64,000 nucleotides of DNA, taken from Hippophae tibetana (taxonomy: Eukaryota > Streptophyta > Magnoliopsida > Rosales > Elaeagnaceae). The DNA is taken from contig CM072811.1 in the NCBI GenBank assembly GCA_037013495.1, forward strand, positions 19,620,159-19,684,158. The letters run 5' to 3'. Positions within the stretch are counted from its first letter, which is position 1. Each line of letters opens with the position of its first letter. This document shows positions 1 through 10,680 of this stretch, in pieces. The notes under the pieces are model-generated. The model had not been told where the DNA came from and did no database searches. It saw only the letters and a list, made by a program, of their open reading frames with translations. Position numbers and translations under genes: made by a program.

Positions 1-114
1 ACCCGTGGATATTTTTTCTTGAACAACTCTCTACAAATAATAAAGCACACAAACATATCATTCATTATTACATCAATTATTAAAAATCATTAAGACTTTT
101 TATCAAACAAAATT

Positions 115-1056
115 ACTAACCAACTTATTTAGTTGTTCTTCTGCTCTCTTAGTCATCGGTCTTGAATTCTTCGTTTTGGGAGTCTTTGTTTCTATGTACA
201 ATTCAGTTCGGGTAACAGGTCTACCCAATTCAGCTTCCCACATAAATTATGAAAAAATTATTAACAATGACATGAAATTAAATTGAGGAAAATAAATATA
301 AAAATATTTATAAAATAAGACAAATTAATAATACCATTCTATATCTAACTTCAGGATTTGGAGACCTCCCAGTATGGTTAGGAAGAATGTTATGCATTTG
401 TATATTCTGATATTTTTCCCTAATAATTTGAAATTCATCTAAACGTCTATAATCCATAAAGTCTTTCCAAACTTGAGGTGTAATCCAGGGGTGTCCTTCA
501 GGGATTTTGTAGAGCTCTACCTCATTAAGTGGTTCCAAATATGGAAACATATAATTTCTTGCCAATCTGGAAGTCTTGTATTCCTTTCACACCTTATTTG
601 CAATCTTATAACACTTAAGTTTCCAACTGTCATCGACTTTGTAACAATTCTATAAAAATACAATACAAAAGATTAGATATAATACACACCTAATATAATA
701 TATATATTGATTATAAAATATAAGAGACTTACACAAATGGTTATCCATATTTTGAAATTTTTTGCATCCTCAACTTGAGACCAATCATTTATATTGATTG
801 GTATACTGAACTTCACAATTCGACCAATAGAGGATTTCAATTGTTGGCCATTTTCCCCTATTGGATTACGAGTAGCATCAAATAGAACAGGTATTCTATC
901 ATCTGGGTTAAGTGGAGCATCAAGTATATTCGCCCAACCCTTTCTTTTCAAATACCCCAATGGATCATTTGAATCTATAAGCTCTATTATCCGAAGATCC
1001 ATGAAATATCTGTAAAAAATGAAGAAATATAAATTAATTGACAATTTTAGGAACAT
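115..1056 (-). pseudogene. CACTA (En/Spm) transposon second-gene fragment, Transposase_24-like
   Basis: Remnant of the accessory protein carried by plant En/Spm (CACTA) elements, thought to act with the TNP2 transposase at the element ends. Three exon-like blocks lie in order on the minus strand. Block 1 (about 1015-734) carries a glycine/proline-rich start and an SSIGRIVKFSIPI-NDW stretch ending KIWITIC, followed by a GTAAGT donor. Block 2 (about 655-335) follows a TATAG acceptor and carries PQVWKDFMDYR and an NHTGR motif. Block 3 (about 246-115) begins MWEAELGRPVTRTELY, the usual C-terminal block of the family. One TGA breaks block 2 where tryptophan is expected, near 598. Intron-exon order is kept, so this looks like a decayed genomic copy, not a processed one. 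Family assignment rests on remembered motif pattern. Confidence 0.72.
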
Positions 1057-1269
1057 ACATATATATAAGAGTTATTACAACAATATAGAACATACTTTAT
1101 GTTTAATTAGGTTGTTGATCGTATACATATATTCCTTCACAATCACTTCGACCCTATAACGAAGAATCATCATCATCAATTACATCATCACATACATTAG
1201 GCAATTTATTTGAGAAATTACTAATATTGGTTATGTATCAAGCATAGAGTCATCATCTTCTACAACATC

Positions 1270-1560
1270 ACAATGGTATTACTCTTTTTGTGGAGGCGTT
1301 AACACAACAGACCATCTTGGATCAATTTGATCGCTCACGTAAAATACTTGTTTTGCATGAATGCTAACGTGAAAGGATCATCAGTGTGACTTATCTTGGA
1401 TAAATTTACAAGGGTAAATCCAAAATCATCTATTTTATATCCAACATTGATAACATCTTCGACCCAATCACACAAGAAAACTATTTCATGGGAGACCTCA
1501 TAATCCAATTCCCAAATCTCTTGTATTATACCATAATATATTCTATGAGAAAGTACAAGG
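1270..1560 (-). pseudogene. CACTA transposase C-terminal domain fragment (DUF4216-like)
   Basis: The minus strand reads YYGIIQEIWELDYE, then FLCDWVEDV, GFTLVNLSK and DDPFTLAFMQN. This is the layout of the DUF4216 domain at the C-terminus of plant TNP2-type CACTA transposases. A one-base frameshift near 1335-1345 breaks the frame; after it the expected VFYVSDQIDPRW ending continues to a stop near 1280. It lies upstream, in the same orientation, of the Transposase_24-like exons at 115-1056, so both probably come from one CACTA element. The N-terminal side ends abruptly near 1545-1562, where a plus-strand copia gag begins. The catalytic transposase domain is absent. Confidence 0.7.
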
Positions 1561-2416
1561 GACATCTGGGACTCTATGAAAAAGAAGTACGAGGGCTCCA
1601 ACAAAATGAAGCGGGCACAACTTCAAACTCTGAGAAGATATTTTGAAACTCTTCAGATGAAGAGAGGAGAAACAATAAATGACTACTTTGGAAAAGTGAT
1701 TATAGTGGCAAACAAGATGCGTCTTCACGGTGAGAAAACCACAGAAGAAATTGTGGTTGAGAAAATACTAAGGTCCTTGACTCCCAAGTTTGACTATGTG
1801 GTCTGTTCAATTGAGGAGTCTAATATAGTTGAAGATATATCCATAGATGAACTGTAGTTGAAGAATTAACAGGACCAGTGCAGTTGAAGAAATGCATGCA
1901 CTAAATGTTTCCAACTTTAATGAGTCTTCAAACACAAGAGAAAGAGGTAGAGGTCGCAGTGGACATGGAAGAGGTCGAGGACAACACTCTTACAACAGAA
2001 ATTACAGAAAATATGAAGATAGGGAGTGGAGTAGAGAAGGAACTAAATCATTTTCTCAAACTCAAAGGGATGATGATCAAAACAAGAAGAGACATTTCGA
2101 CAAATCAAAGGTCGAATGTTATAGATGTGGGAACTTAGGTCATTACAAAAATGAGTGTTACACAAAAATGACCAAAGAGAATGGTGAAAGATCCAACTTT
2201 GTAGAAAAGGGAAAGGATAAAGAGGATGAGACTTTATTGATGGCCTTCCATGCAATGGAAGACAAGGATAAAGACACTTGGTACGTGGACACGGGTTGTA
2301 GTAACCATATGAGTGGTTGTAAGTCATCCTTCTCTAATCTAGATGAGAGTTTCACCACTTTTGTTATTTTTGGTGATCAATCAACTGTGAAGGTTGAAGA
2401 AAGGGGTGATATTTAG
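1561..2416 (+). pseudogene. Copia-1 gag and protease
   Basis: Gag packages element RNA; the protease matures the polyprotein. The frame 1561-1857 has the UBN2-type gag pattern (DIWDSMKKKYEG, then LRRYFETLQMKRGE, then VEKILRSL) and stops at TAG 1855-1857. After a frameshift the frame 1892-2416 continues. It has an Arg/Gly-rich stretch (residues 16-30), a CCHC zinc knuckle CYRCGNLGHYKNEC (residues 76-89, nt 2117-2158) and a protease active site WYVDTGCSNHMSG with D-T-G at residues 133-135 (nt 2288-2296). The frame closes at 2414-2416 inside the protease. The gag N-terminus is lost at the chimeric junction. Confidence 0.85.
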
Positions 2417-3619
2417 ATAAGAACTAAGAATGAGTTCATTGAGGTAATATCTAATGTATTTTACATACCTGACCTAAAAACAATTATGCTTAGTGCTGGC
2501 TAGTTACAAGACAAAGGTTACATGATCATAATTTAAAAAAAAGAGTGTGAGATTTATGATCCAAAACGTGGATCAATTGCACTGGTGCAGATGACAAGAA
2601 ATCGACTCTTCCCTCTCAAAATTAAATAAGTGCAAACATGTTTGATGGTCAAAGAAAATGTTTCAGTGTGGAGATGACATGAGAGATATGGGTATCTTCA
2701 TTTCAACGACCTTAAGACTCTAAAATAAAAGCACATGGTGGAAGGACTACCTAAAATCTCCATGCCTTCCTCAACAACATGTGAGAACTGCATCACAGGG
2801 AAACATGACCATGATGTGTTTCCTACAGGAAAATTAACAAGAGTTCATAAGATCCTGGAGCTGATTCACTCAGATCTTTGTGGTCCAATGTCCCCTACAT
2901 CTAATCAAGGTAAACGATTTTTCATAACCTTCATAGATGACTACATGAGAAAAGTATGGGTGTATTTCTTGTAGAAAAAGTCAGAAGCTTTTAAAGCTTT
3001 CAAAAACTTCACTTCCAAGTGGAGACATAGATAGAAAAAAAGGATCAAATGTCTAAGAACAGATCGAAGAAGAGAATTCTATTCTAAGGAGTTTTTTGAG
3101 TTCTGTAATGAAAAAGGAATTAGGAGACAACTGAAAATAACTTATACACCATAACAAAATGGTGTATGTAAGAGGAAAAATCGTACCATAGTCAATATGG
3201 TAAGGAGTTTACACGCAATAGGACAGGTTCCCAAAGTTTTCTGGCCTGAAGTTGTTTGTTGGACAGTTCACATTCTTAATAAAAGTCCAAAATTTTCTAT
3301 TAAGAACATGACTCCAGAAGAAGTCCTAGGAATGAAGCACGACAACCCTATGATAATCTATTGTGATAACATGTCTACTATCAAATTGTCTAAAAATCCA
3401 ATAATGCACGGGAGGAGCAAACACATAGATATCAGATTTCATTTTTTTCGTGACTTATGTCAAGATGGGGTTATTGAGTTGAAGTATTGCAAAAGTTCAT
3501 AACAGGTAGCAAATATTCTTACCAAACCCCTCAAGCAACCAAGTTTTAAGAAACTTAGGAAGTTGCTTGGAATGTGCTCACTCCTCAGTCTTGAACAAGA
3601 GAGGATTGCTCAAAGTTGA
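2417..3619 (+). pseudogene. Copia-1 integrase fused to RNase H tail; RT missing
   Basis: After the protease, degenerate frames give the pre-integrase zinc region (TTCENCITGKHD near 2775) and integrase core blocks (ELIHSDLCGPM, FITFIDDYMRKVWVYFL, CLRTDRRREF, QNGVCKRKNRTIV). The frame 3197-3502 reads integrase up to PEEVLGMKH and then, with no stop, RNase H motifs (IIYCDNMSTIKLSKNP, HGRSKHIDIRFHFFRDL). The whole reverse transcriptase, normally between these blocks, is absent. The join is near 3335-3352. The RNase H end (ILTKPLK, KLRKLLGM) runs to about 3615. Several in-frame stops lie between 2500 and 3160. Confidence 0.85.
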
Positions 3620-3677
3620 AGACCAATAAAGAAAATCTTAAACTATTTTTTTAGCATAAAATCAATTTAAGGTAGGT

Positions 3678-3985
3678 TGTTGAAAGTAGCTACTGCTACT
3701 GACTTAATTTTAGGATTGTTTTCAGCAATCCATGTTTTCATGAGTAGAGTATTCCATGTTTTCATAAGTGGTGTGAGCATGAGTTCCTAGTTTTAAGGAA
3801 TGGTGTTTTACACTCTTGTAATTCTGTAAAACTGTTAATATTTTAATAATTTGTTTATTATAAATTGATGTAATAAGAAGTTTAAAATAACAACAGAAAA
3901 ACTGTTCTTAGTCTCAAAAATGTGTGTGAACTCAATCTTTAAAATTGAGATAAATAATAAAAAAAATTTAAAAACTTACTCAACA
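3678..3985 (+). repeat. Copia-1 3' LTR
   Basis: A 308-bp block begins TGTTGA and ends TCAACA, a perfect 6-bp terminal inverted repeat, directly after the purine-containing stretch AATTTAAGGTAGG that ends the coding region. Size and position fit a copia 3' LTR. There is no second LTR in the window, so the boundaries rest on the inverted repeat only. Confidence 0.65.
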
Positions 3986-5885
3986 TCTAAAAGAGGGATT
4001 TAAAAAAATAAGCCAACATTGACAACATATTATTACATTCTTTTTAGTTGTTATTCCCGGGTCAAGTATCATCTAACTTACATGAATTTATGTCAAGTGT
4101 TAGCTATTTTATTTCTAACGTATTTTAACACAATAAAAAATGAATAACGTTAAACTTCAATATTTTATGTATTCTATTAATATTAAATCTTCAAAAAAAC
4201 TCACTCAAAATAATGTGATTATAGACTATCATAATTATAATAAAATTTATAAAATAATTAGAATTTGATTATTCACCGTACGAAAAACCTTATTAAGCAT
4301 CGGAATTGAAAAAGAGTAAAATAAAGTGTACATGACAGAATTTTTTTTGAAAAGATAATATTATAAATTATTAATGTATAAAGTAATCATTAATATTATA
4401 TTATCTCAAATTTTTTATTAAATATCATATTAATTATTTGATAAAGATTTTCTTGAAATTAAAGATATATATAGTCAAATTATGCTATGTTTTTATAATA
4501 AGATATATTTATATAATCCAAAAAAATTGTTTATAATAAAACATGTAAATTTGACTAATTATATTAAAGTTCTATAGGCAAATCATAAGCAAGAGACGTT
4601 GCTTCGTCTTGTATGATGTATCCATCTTAAGATTGGCATCAAACTCACACCTAATAATAACAACTTAACAAGGTATCAGTCGTAGAACAACACCATTAAT
4701 ACACAGTTATCCGAGAAAATGTCAAAAATTGTATTTTGTTGTATTTTATATTACCAACATATGCAATTATTCTTTCAATATAGGCCCGCATTTGATTTTT
4801 GCCTTTTCCATTATTAACCGGTCATGTTTTGATAATTTAAAATAAAGATATAAACTTTTAGAAAAATAATAAAAATAATATATTTAAAATTTGTAATCAT
4901 AAAAATAATATACTTTATGAAAAATTTATATATTTTTCGTTATTAAAAAAAATAGTACATTATTTCATATCGAACGTCTTTCAATTAAAATCGTTCAAAT
5001 TAAATTACGATTATTTAAATTAATTTAATGTTAAATACCGTATAATTAAACTACGTTTAATATTATTAAATGTGTTATTTTTATTATTTTAATTTTATGG
5101 GTGTCTAATTTAACTATAAAAAAATTTATTGACCTAGGTGAACCAATTTATCATCTTGCCTCATTCTACTTTTAGCAGTGTTATAAACTCTAAATTGGCA
5201 ATTTGTTACAATAAAAGTCTTATTTGGCCTTATTAATTCTAAGCATTTAAGGACTTGTTAGTATAAAAATATGAACCGGAAAATGTACTAGTTCCATTAA
5301 GTTAGGTAATTTTAAAAATAAGGCGCCATCAATTTAAATGCTGTACACTAAAATTTCATCAAGTTTCAAAAATAGGATTACCCAGATACTTCTAATATCA
5401 TGTTTTCAAAAGTTTACAATTTCAAAATGTAATAATACCCCAAAGTTAAAAATATTAAGGTCTTCAAATGATTAAAGACCTACCAACTTGCTCAAACTTC
5501 ATATTTAACCACACACACAAAAATGTTTAGGTGACGTTTAGTAGATAAGTTCATTCCATGAATGACATGACAATTTTTTTTTTATTGTCTCGGTTGAGCT
5601 CATTTCACAAATAGTTCATAACTTTTGTTCTTTATTTTAGCTTTAAACCTTGGTTTTATTCGGGTGAAAAAAAACAACTTATTCATGAACAAGCACATCT
5701 CAAATACGATGTGGTAGGGTACCGATGTAACTTTGGATTGTTACATTAGTTTTGGTTAGTACGATATCTTAATCTATTTATATAATATTTATTAAATTTT
5801 AAAAATATGATAAGATAAGTTTTAGAAAAAATACGTTTCAAATTACATTTGAAAATGAATTTAATAAAATAAATGATGTAAAAGT
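3986..5885. other. AT-rich intergenic stretch, no gene seen
   Basis: Very AT-rich sequence with no open frame of interest, no clear RNA gene and no recognised transposon domain. Short scraps could be old MITEs or LTR debris, but I could not pair any terminal repeats by eye. Confidence 0.6.
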
Positions 5886-6033
5886 TGAATATAATGGAAT
5901 ATATTTATTTACTCTCTTGAAATACAATAAATGGTAATACATATATATACAGAAAAATAAGAATCTATTTTTAAGAAAAATGTTTTTAGGAAAAGTATAT
6001 TAGTAGTATACAACTAATGATGACTCATTAACA
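5886..6033 (-). repeat. Copia-2 3' LTR
   Basis: It matches 12167-12320 along its length, including the opening TGAATATAATGGAATATATT and an ending of TTAACA on the plus strand (so TGTTAA...TTCA on the minus strand). It directly adjoins the polypurine tract. At 148 bp it is unusually short for an LTR. Confidence 0.88.
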
Positions 6034-6044
6034 CTCCTCCTCAA
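6034..6044 (-). promoter_or_regulatory. Copia-2 polypurine tract
   Basis: The minus strand reads TTGAGGAGGAG immediately before the 3' LTR start TGTTAATG. This is the expected position and composition of the plus-strand DNA primer. Confidence 0.8.
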
Positions 6045-7065
6045 GTTAGCGCATAGATATCGATCATGTCTAACTTGCTTAGTGAGTCGTATAATGACTT
6101 TTTGGAAACTCCTTTGCTAAGCATATCTACAAGTTGCTCTTCAATGGGAACAAAAGGAAAGCTAATAAGTTTGGCATCTAGCCTCTCTTTTATAAAGTGA
6201 CGATCAACCTCTACATGCTTAGTCCGATCATGTTGTACTGGATTTTGTGATATATCAATGGCTACTCGATTGTCACAACTGCATAGTATTTTTGAGTTCA
6301 AAACCCAAATCAAATAACAAAGTTCTTATCCATAGCAATTCACAAACCCTATGAGTCATACCTCTATACTCAGCCTCAGCATTAGATCGTGCCATCACTT
6401 TCTGTTTCTTACTTTTTCATGTAACCAAATTACCTCCCACAAAGATGAAATAACCCGATGTTCACTTTATATTTGTAATACTTCATTCCCAATCTACATC
6501 TGTGAAGCCACAGACTTCAAGAGGATTGTTGTGTTTAGAGAACATTACTCCTCTTCTTGGAGCCGATTTCAAATACCTTAAAATTCTCAAAACAACATTC
6601 ATGTGGTTCTCACTTGGATTATGCATGAACTGACTCACCACACTTACTGCATATGTAACATCTAGTCTAGTATGAGCCAAGTAAATCAAACACCCAACCA
6701 ATCTCTGATAGCGAGCTCGATCAGTTGGTATCTGATCTGGATACTCTGCTAAACAATGGTTTTGCTCAATAGAAGTGTCAATAGCTTTGCAATCTAACAT
6801 ACTTGTCTCTGTTAGCAGATCAATAATGTACTTCCTCTAACACAGATATATTCATTCTCTCCCCCTGGCTATCTCAATTCCTAAGAAGTACTTTAGTTCA
6901 CCTAAGTCTTTCATCTCGAATTCAGAGGCTAGTTGTCTTTGTAATTTATCCATCTCAACAGTATCATCACCAACGATTACCATATCATCAACATAAATGA
7001 TTAGGTTGTTACCTTCCGTCGTTGATGTTTGAGAAACAAAGTATCGTCTCAATTACTGTCTGTAA
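6041..7065 (-). pseudogene. Copia-2 RT C-terminal half and RNase H
   Basis: This is the second half of the copia pol. The frame 7052-6852 has the RT catalytic YVDD box (LIIYVDDMVIVGDD) and EMKDLGELKYFLGIE. The frame 6800-6483 has the post-RT blocks YQRLVGCLIYLAHTRLD, VSVVSQFMHNP and VLRILRYLK. The frame 6313-6041 has RNase H blocks CDNRVAID, HDRTKHVEVDRHFIKE and LSKLDMIDIY. Stops and a frameshift near 7045 separate them. The 5' neighbour is the other half of RT beyond the 7071-8978 insertion; the reading resumes exactly at the CCAAC target duplication. Confidence 0.88.
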
Positions 7066-7481
7066 CCAACTGATAACTGTATTTTATATAGTTATTTTCA
7101 TCTATTTTATTAATTATAATTTCTATATTCTTCACATTTTTAGTTAATTTTAGTTTAATAAATTAGTATTTACTATTTATTTGTTAAGGAATATATTTTA
7201 AGAAAATTAAATAATTTGAATTGAAAACGTAATTAATTGCAAATTTATGCCCAAAAATATAATTTCAAATAAATGAGTGCTTAATTGCAATTTATAAAAG
7301 TCTAAAATATAATTTAAATTAAAATCGGGCTTAATTTTAATTATTAAAAGTTTAAAATTTAATTTAAATTAGAAAAGGGCTTAATAGTAATTAAAGAAAG
7401 TTTAGAATATAATTTGAATTAAATTTGTGGGTCAAAATGTAATTAATTAAATTTGAATTTTCTACACAGGAGAGAGAATCC

Positions 7482-7887
7482 CACGTGCCATAATCCACGC
7501 GCACCACGGGTGCCATCAGATCAAAGAGTAAACGATTAGAATGTTAGTGTCATTCAAACCCGACCTGCCGTGCAGGGTGGGACCCACGTGTCCCCCCACA
7601 TTCGTGCGCCTCTTTTCCCGTGCGGTCGATTCATATGTGCCCGATTATTCTACGAATCACAAGCTGCCACGTGTCCCACTTTATCTTGCAGCCAATCCTG
7701 TTCTGACACGTGGCATGTTACGGTGAGCGCGAAATCACAGGATCACACACACGTTGCAGCCATTGTCTCCCACATTCTTGCGCCTCTTTTCCCGTGTGGT
7801 CAATTCACATGCGCCTGTTCCCTGCAACCAATGAGGTGCCACCACGTGTCCCACTATTTATTTCAGCGAATCAGATCACAACACGTG
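7482..7887 (+). promoter_or_regulatory. Six G-boxes (CACGTG) in LTR U3-like region
   Basis: CACGTG occurs at 7482, 7585, 7668, 7707, 7843 and 7882, mostly with ABRE-like flanks such as CCACGTGTCC. Two diverged copies of a block of about 120-130 bp (about 7595-7715 and 7770-7890) account for most sites; each starts CCCACATTC and contains GCGCCTCTTTTCCCGTG. CACGTG is the known core for plant bZIP and bHLH factors. Position upstream of a TATA box fits U3 enhancer repeats. Confidence 0.65.
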
Positions 7888-8013
7888 TCAGAGTTTATTG
7901 AAAAGCAAAACAGAAACGGACGACTCTCCCACTCAGTTTTAACTGCGTTGTCGATACCAGTTTTGTCCCCCACGCGTAATATTTAATTATTTTCGCCATA
8001 TCTATCTACCCCT

Positions 8014-8035
8014 CCCCCCCCCCCCCCCCCCCCCC
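8014..8035 (+). repeat. Uninterrupted poly-C tract, 22 bases
   Basis: A run of 22 cytosines follows CCCCT between the G-box cluster and the TATA box. The opposite strand is a G run. The exact length may be unreliable in assemblies. Confidence 0.85.
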
Positions 8036-8087
8036 GCATGTATTAAAAAATATATTTTTAAATGTATATTTTTTAGAAATTTGATGT

Positions 8088-8095
8088 TATAAATA
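8088..8095 (+). promoter_or_regulatory. TATA box of the 7071-8978 LTR
   Basis: TATAAATA followed by AGGGA lies about 200 bp downstream of the last G-box, in the orientation expected for the LTR promoter. Inferred from motif and position only. Confidence 0.5.
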
Positions 8096-8983
8096 AGGGA
8101 TAGTATGATAGAGTAAAAAAGTTTTGGGAGTTTAGAGTTTGAGATTTTTAGTAGTATTCTGGGGTGGACTGTGGAACACGCAGAAGCCATTTTTGGCTTC
8201 TGTTGTGTTCTGCGTGTGCCAAATATTTACGATCCGAAATGATTTAATTTTTCTTTGTTCTTTATCTCATTTTCCTTAACCGTTGTAATTTTAATTTTTA
8301 ATTTATGAAGTAATCTAATTTTTCTAGGATTGCATTTTATCTAAATTTATGATGCTTTGATTTTAATTATTTTTGAAAGATTTATAAGACGTTCGATTTG
8401 TTTATTCTATTTTGTGCTTAATGCTTTTGATTATTTACGAATTTTATCAAATGATCCGTGACACTTAAATAAACTTGGAAGAGGCATTTTTGTGTATATT
8501 GCTCATAGATAGAATGACATGTATGATGAAGGATAGGAATATACCCTAATTGTATGTGTGGCCATTTGAGAACTTAGAACGTAATGAATCTTGATGAATT
8601 TAATTCTCATAGGAATATAGTGAATTAATTTAACGAGGTGTGTTTATACGGAGCTCGGAAGAGATGTATGGATAAAATTAGAAGTTTTTGGTTGACAAAT
8701 TAAATGTACTAAAAATATAAATTAAAAGAAAATAACATGATTCCAGTGGATTAATTTGGTGAAAACTGCAATCCTAGATTTCTTTTATTTTGTTATTAAA
8801 CTCTTTTCTTAAATTTTTACAAATCAATGATCGTTTTGGATAAAATCAGAACGTAATAATTTTAGTACTTAACAAACTGTAGTAACAAATCTCTGTGGGA
8901 ACGATAACTTACTTATCAAATTTTATTACTTGTGCCCGTGTATGCTTGCACGTTTTATGTTCTCCTAAAGAGACAACGCCAAC

Positions 8984-9505
8984 CTTCTGCATGAACTGTT
9001 AAAACCTTCCATACCAGGCTCGAGGGAATTGCTTAAGACCATATAAAGACTTCCTCAATTTGCATACAAAATTACCAGGAGAATCAACTACATACTCAGG
9101 TGGAAGACTGATGTACACCTCCTCGGCTAATTCTCCATGAAGAAACACATTCTTGACATCAAACTGCCAAAGTGGCCAGTTTAGGTTAGTGGTAAGTGAG
9201 AGTAGAACCCGAATAGTATTCATTTTGGCAACAGGAGCAAAAGTCTCATCATAGTCTACACCATACGTCTAAGTGAACCCTTTTGCTACAAAATGGGCTT
9301 TATACCGATTTACAGATCCATCACCATTATGTTTTATAGTAAACACCCATCGACAACCAACTGCCTTTTTTCCTTGTGGTGGAGGCATAAGTTACCAAGT
9401 ATCATTCTTCTGTAACGCCTCCATCTCTTCAGCCATTGCCTTTCTCCATATTGGATCTCCCAACATATCCTACACTTTGTTAGGTACTGATACAACAGAT
9501 ATTTG
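8984..9505 (-). pseudogene. Copia-2 RT N-terminal half
   Basis: The minus strand carries the start of the copia RT domain: WRKAMAEEMEALQKNDTW, then GCRWVFTIKHNGDGS, RYKAHFVAKGFT, YDETFAPVAK, and in the frame 9223-8999 NWPLWQFDVKNVFLHGELAEEVY and KLRKSLYGLKQFPRAWYGRF. Several stops break the frame, for example the T-to-stop change before TYGVDYDETF. The block ends at the insertion junction at 8983, and the YVDD half lies beyond it. Confidence 0.87.
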
Positions 9506-9558
9506 ATTCACAAATGATCTATATGACTTAGGTAATATTTTAGTGGAAATGTAGTTAG

Positions 9559-10680
9559 CTACTGGGTATTTTGATTTTGCATGAATATTTGGTTCATACC
9601 TTTTAACTGGTTGACCTCGAGTAGACCTATTTGGTAACACATACTATCCAACATTAGACTCAATGCTATTAGTATCAGTGGGTGTACCTCAGATGAGTGA
9701 CCTTCAGTACCAGGGAGTTGTTGATCAGGGGTAGGAGTGATGCCTGAGGGAACAATTGTGTCTTCAATTTCATTTGTTGTAAGTGAATCTGGTGCTTGGA
9801 TACTTAGAGCATCTACTTCTTCGATGAATGGATTAGGAATCTCATCTGGTAACATCGAAACATCAGTTGGTGATTCTTCTAATTCCTCCCCTTCACCATG
9901 ATACAGTTCTTCAAAATATGTATTCTTCCCCTGACGAGCAGTATCAGGTAAGGAAAAATAACTCATGTCCTCAAAGAAGGTAACATCCATAGTGACATAA
10001 TACTTTCTAGTCGGTGGAGGGAAGCACTTGCACCCTTTCTGGTAACCTTCATAACCAACAAACACACATTTAATTGCCCAGGAATCTAATTTAGACCTTT
10101 GATTTTTAGGAACATGCACAAAATCAACACAACCGAATACACGGGCCATATCAAGTAAAGAAGATTATGGAAGGATGACAAGGAGACGTAAGATGTGAGA
10201 ATTTGAAAAGGGATTTGTTCGTTAAGGATACTAGATGAGAGAAGATTGATGAGATGGGCGAAAGCTTGTACAGAATCACCCCAAAGATATTTTGGCATAT
10301 GAGCACTAAATAGTAGTGCACGAGCCATATCAAGTAAATGACGATTTTTTTCTTTCAAACACTCCATTTTGTTCCGGTTTTTGTGGGCAAGAAGTTTGGT
10401 AAATAATCCCAGGTGTTTTGAAAAAGTATTAAAAACATGATTAACATATTCTCCCCCATTGTCAGAACGGAGGATCCGAATGATGCCATTGTATTGTGTT
10501 TGAACGAGGGTATGAAAAGTTTGAAAAACTAAAAAAACTTCATCTTTTGTTCTAAGAAGAGCAATCCACGACAACCTTGTACAATCATCGTTAAACGAAA
10601 CAAAAAATCTCATACCCGATATAGTGGGCTTTTTAGATGGTCCCTAAACATCAGAATGAATTAATTCAAAAGGAATAGTA
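9559..10680 (-). pseudogene. Copia-2 integrase and integrase-RT linker
   Basis: The frame 10613-10086 has the integrase core: MRFFVSFNDDCTRLSWIALL, a second-aspartate block RILRSDNGGEYVNHVF, and MARALLFSAHMPKYLWGDSV. After a frameshift near 10150 the frame 10149-9559 continues with RVFGCVDFVHVP (the usual RVFGC block), KCVFVGYEGYQKGCKCF, YYVTMDVTFFED and a low-complexity acidic/Pro linker towards RT. The first catalytic aspartate region lies just upstream in FELIHSDV. This is a typical copia pol order with one frameshift. Confidence 0.87.

Larger units (their letters stand above)
1560..3985 (+). mobile_element. Copia-1, 5'-truncated Ty1/copia element with RT deletion
   Basis: Copia-order domains run left to right: gag, zinc knuckle, protease, pre-integrase, integrase, then directly the RNase H tail and a 3' LTR. 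No 5' LTR, leader or start of gag is present. The coding sequence begins abruptly beside a CACTA fragment near 1560. Many stops and the missing reverse transcriptase show that it is dead. It resembles the Tnt1-like group by motif, but I did not assign a lineage. Confidence 0.85.
7071..8978 (+). mobile_element. Solo-LTR-like insertion inside Copia-2 RT
   Basis: A 1,908-bp block is flanked on both sides by CCAAC (7066-7070 and 8979-8983), a 5-bp duplication. Removing the block plus one CCAAC restores the expected RT reading (QKVGYRQ) of Copia-2. It begins TGATAACTG. Near its right end it carries TCTGTGGGAACGATAACTT and TATGCTTGCACG, which resemble the ends of gypsy LTRs elsewhere in this window. 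A TATA box at 8088-8095 fits a plus-oriented LTR. The last dinucleotide is CG, not the canonical CA. No protein domain is present; open frames here lie in GC-rich promoter-like sequence and look spurious. Confidence 0.75.

Noticed and set aside
7541..7986. Overlapping open frames in the GC-rich part of the 7071-8978 insertion
   Set aside because: Several frames are open at once, there is no known motif, and the sequence is better explained as duplicated U3 enhancer blocks.
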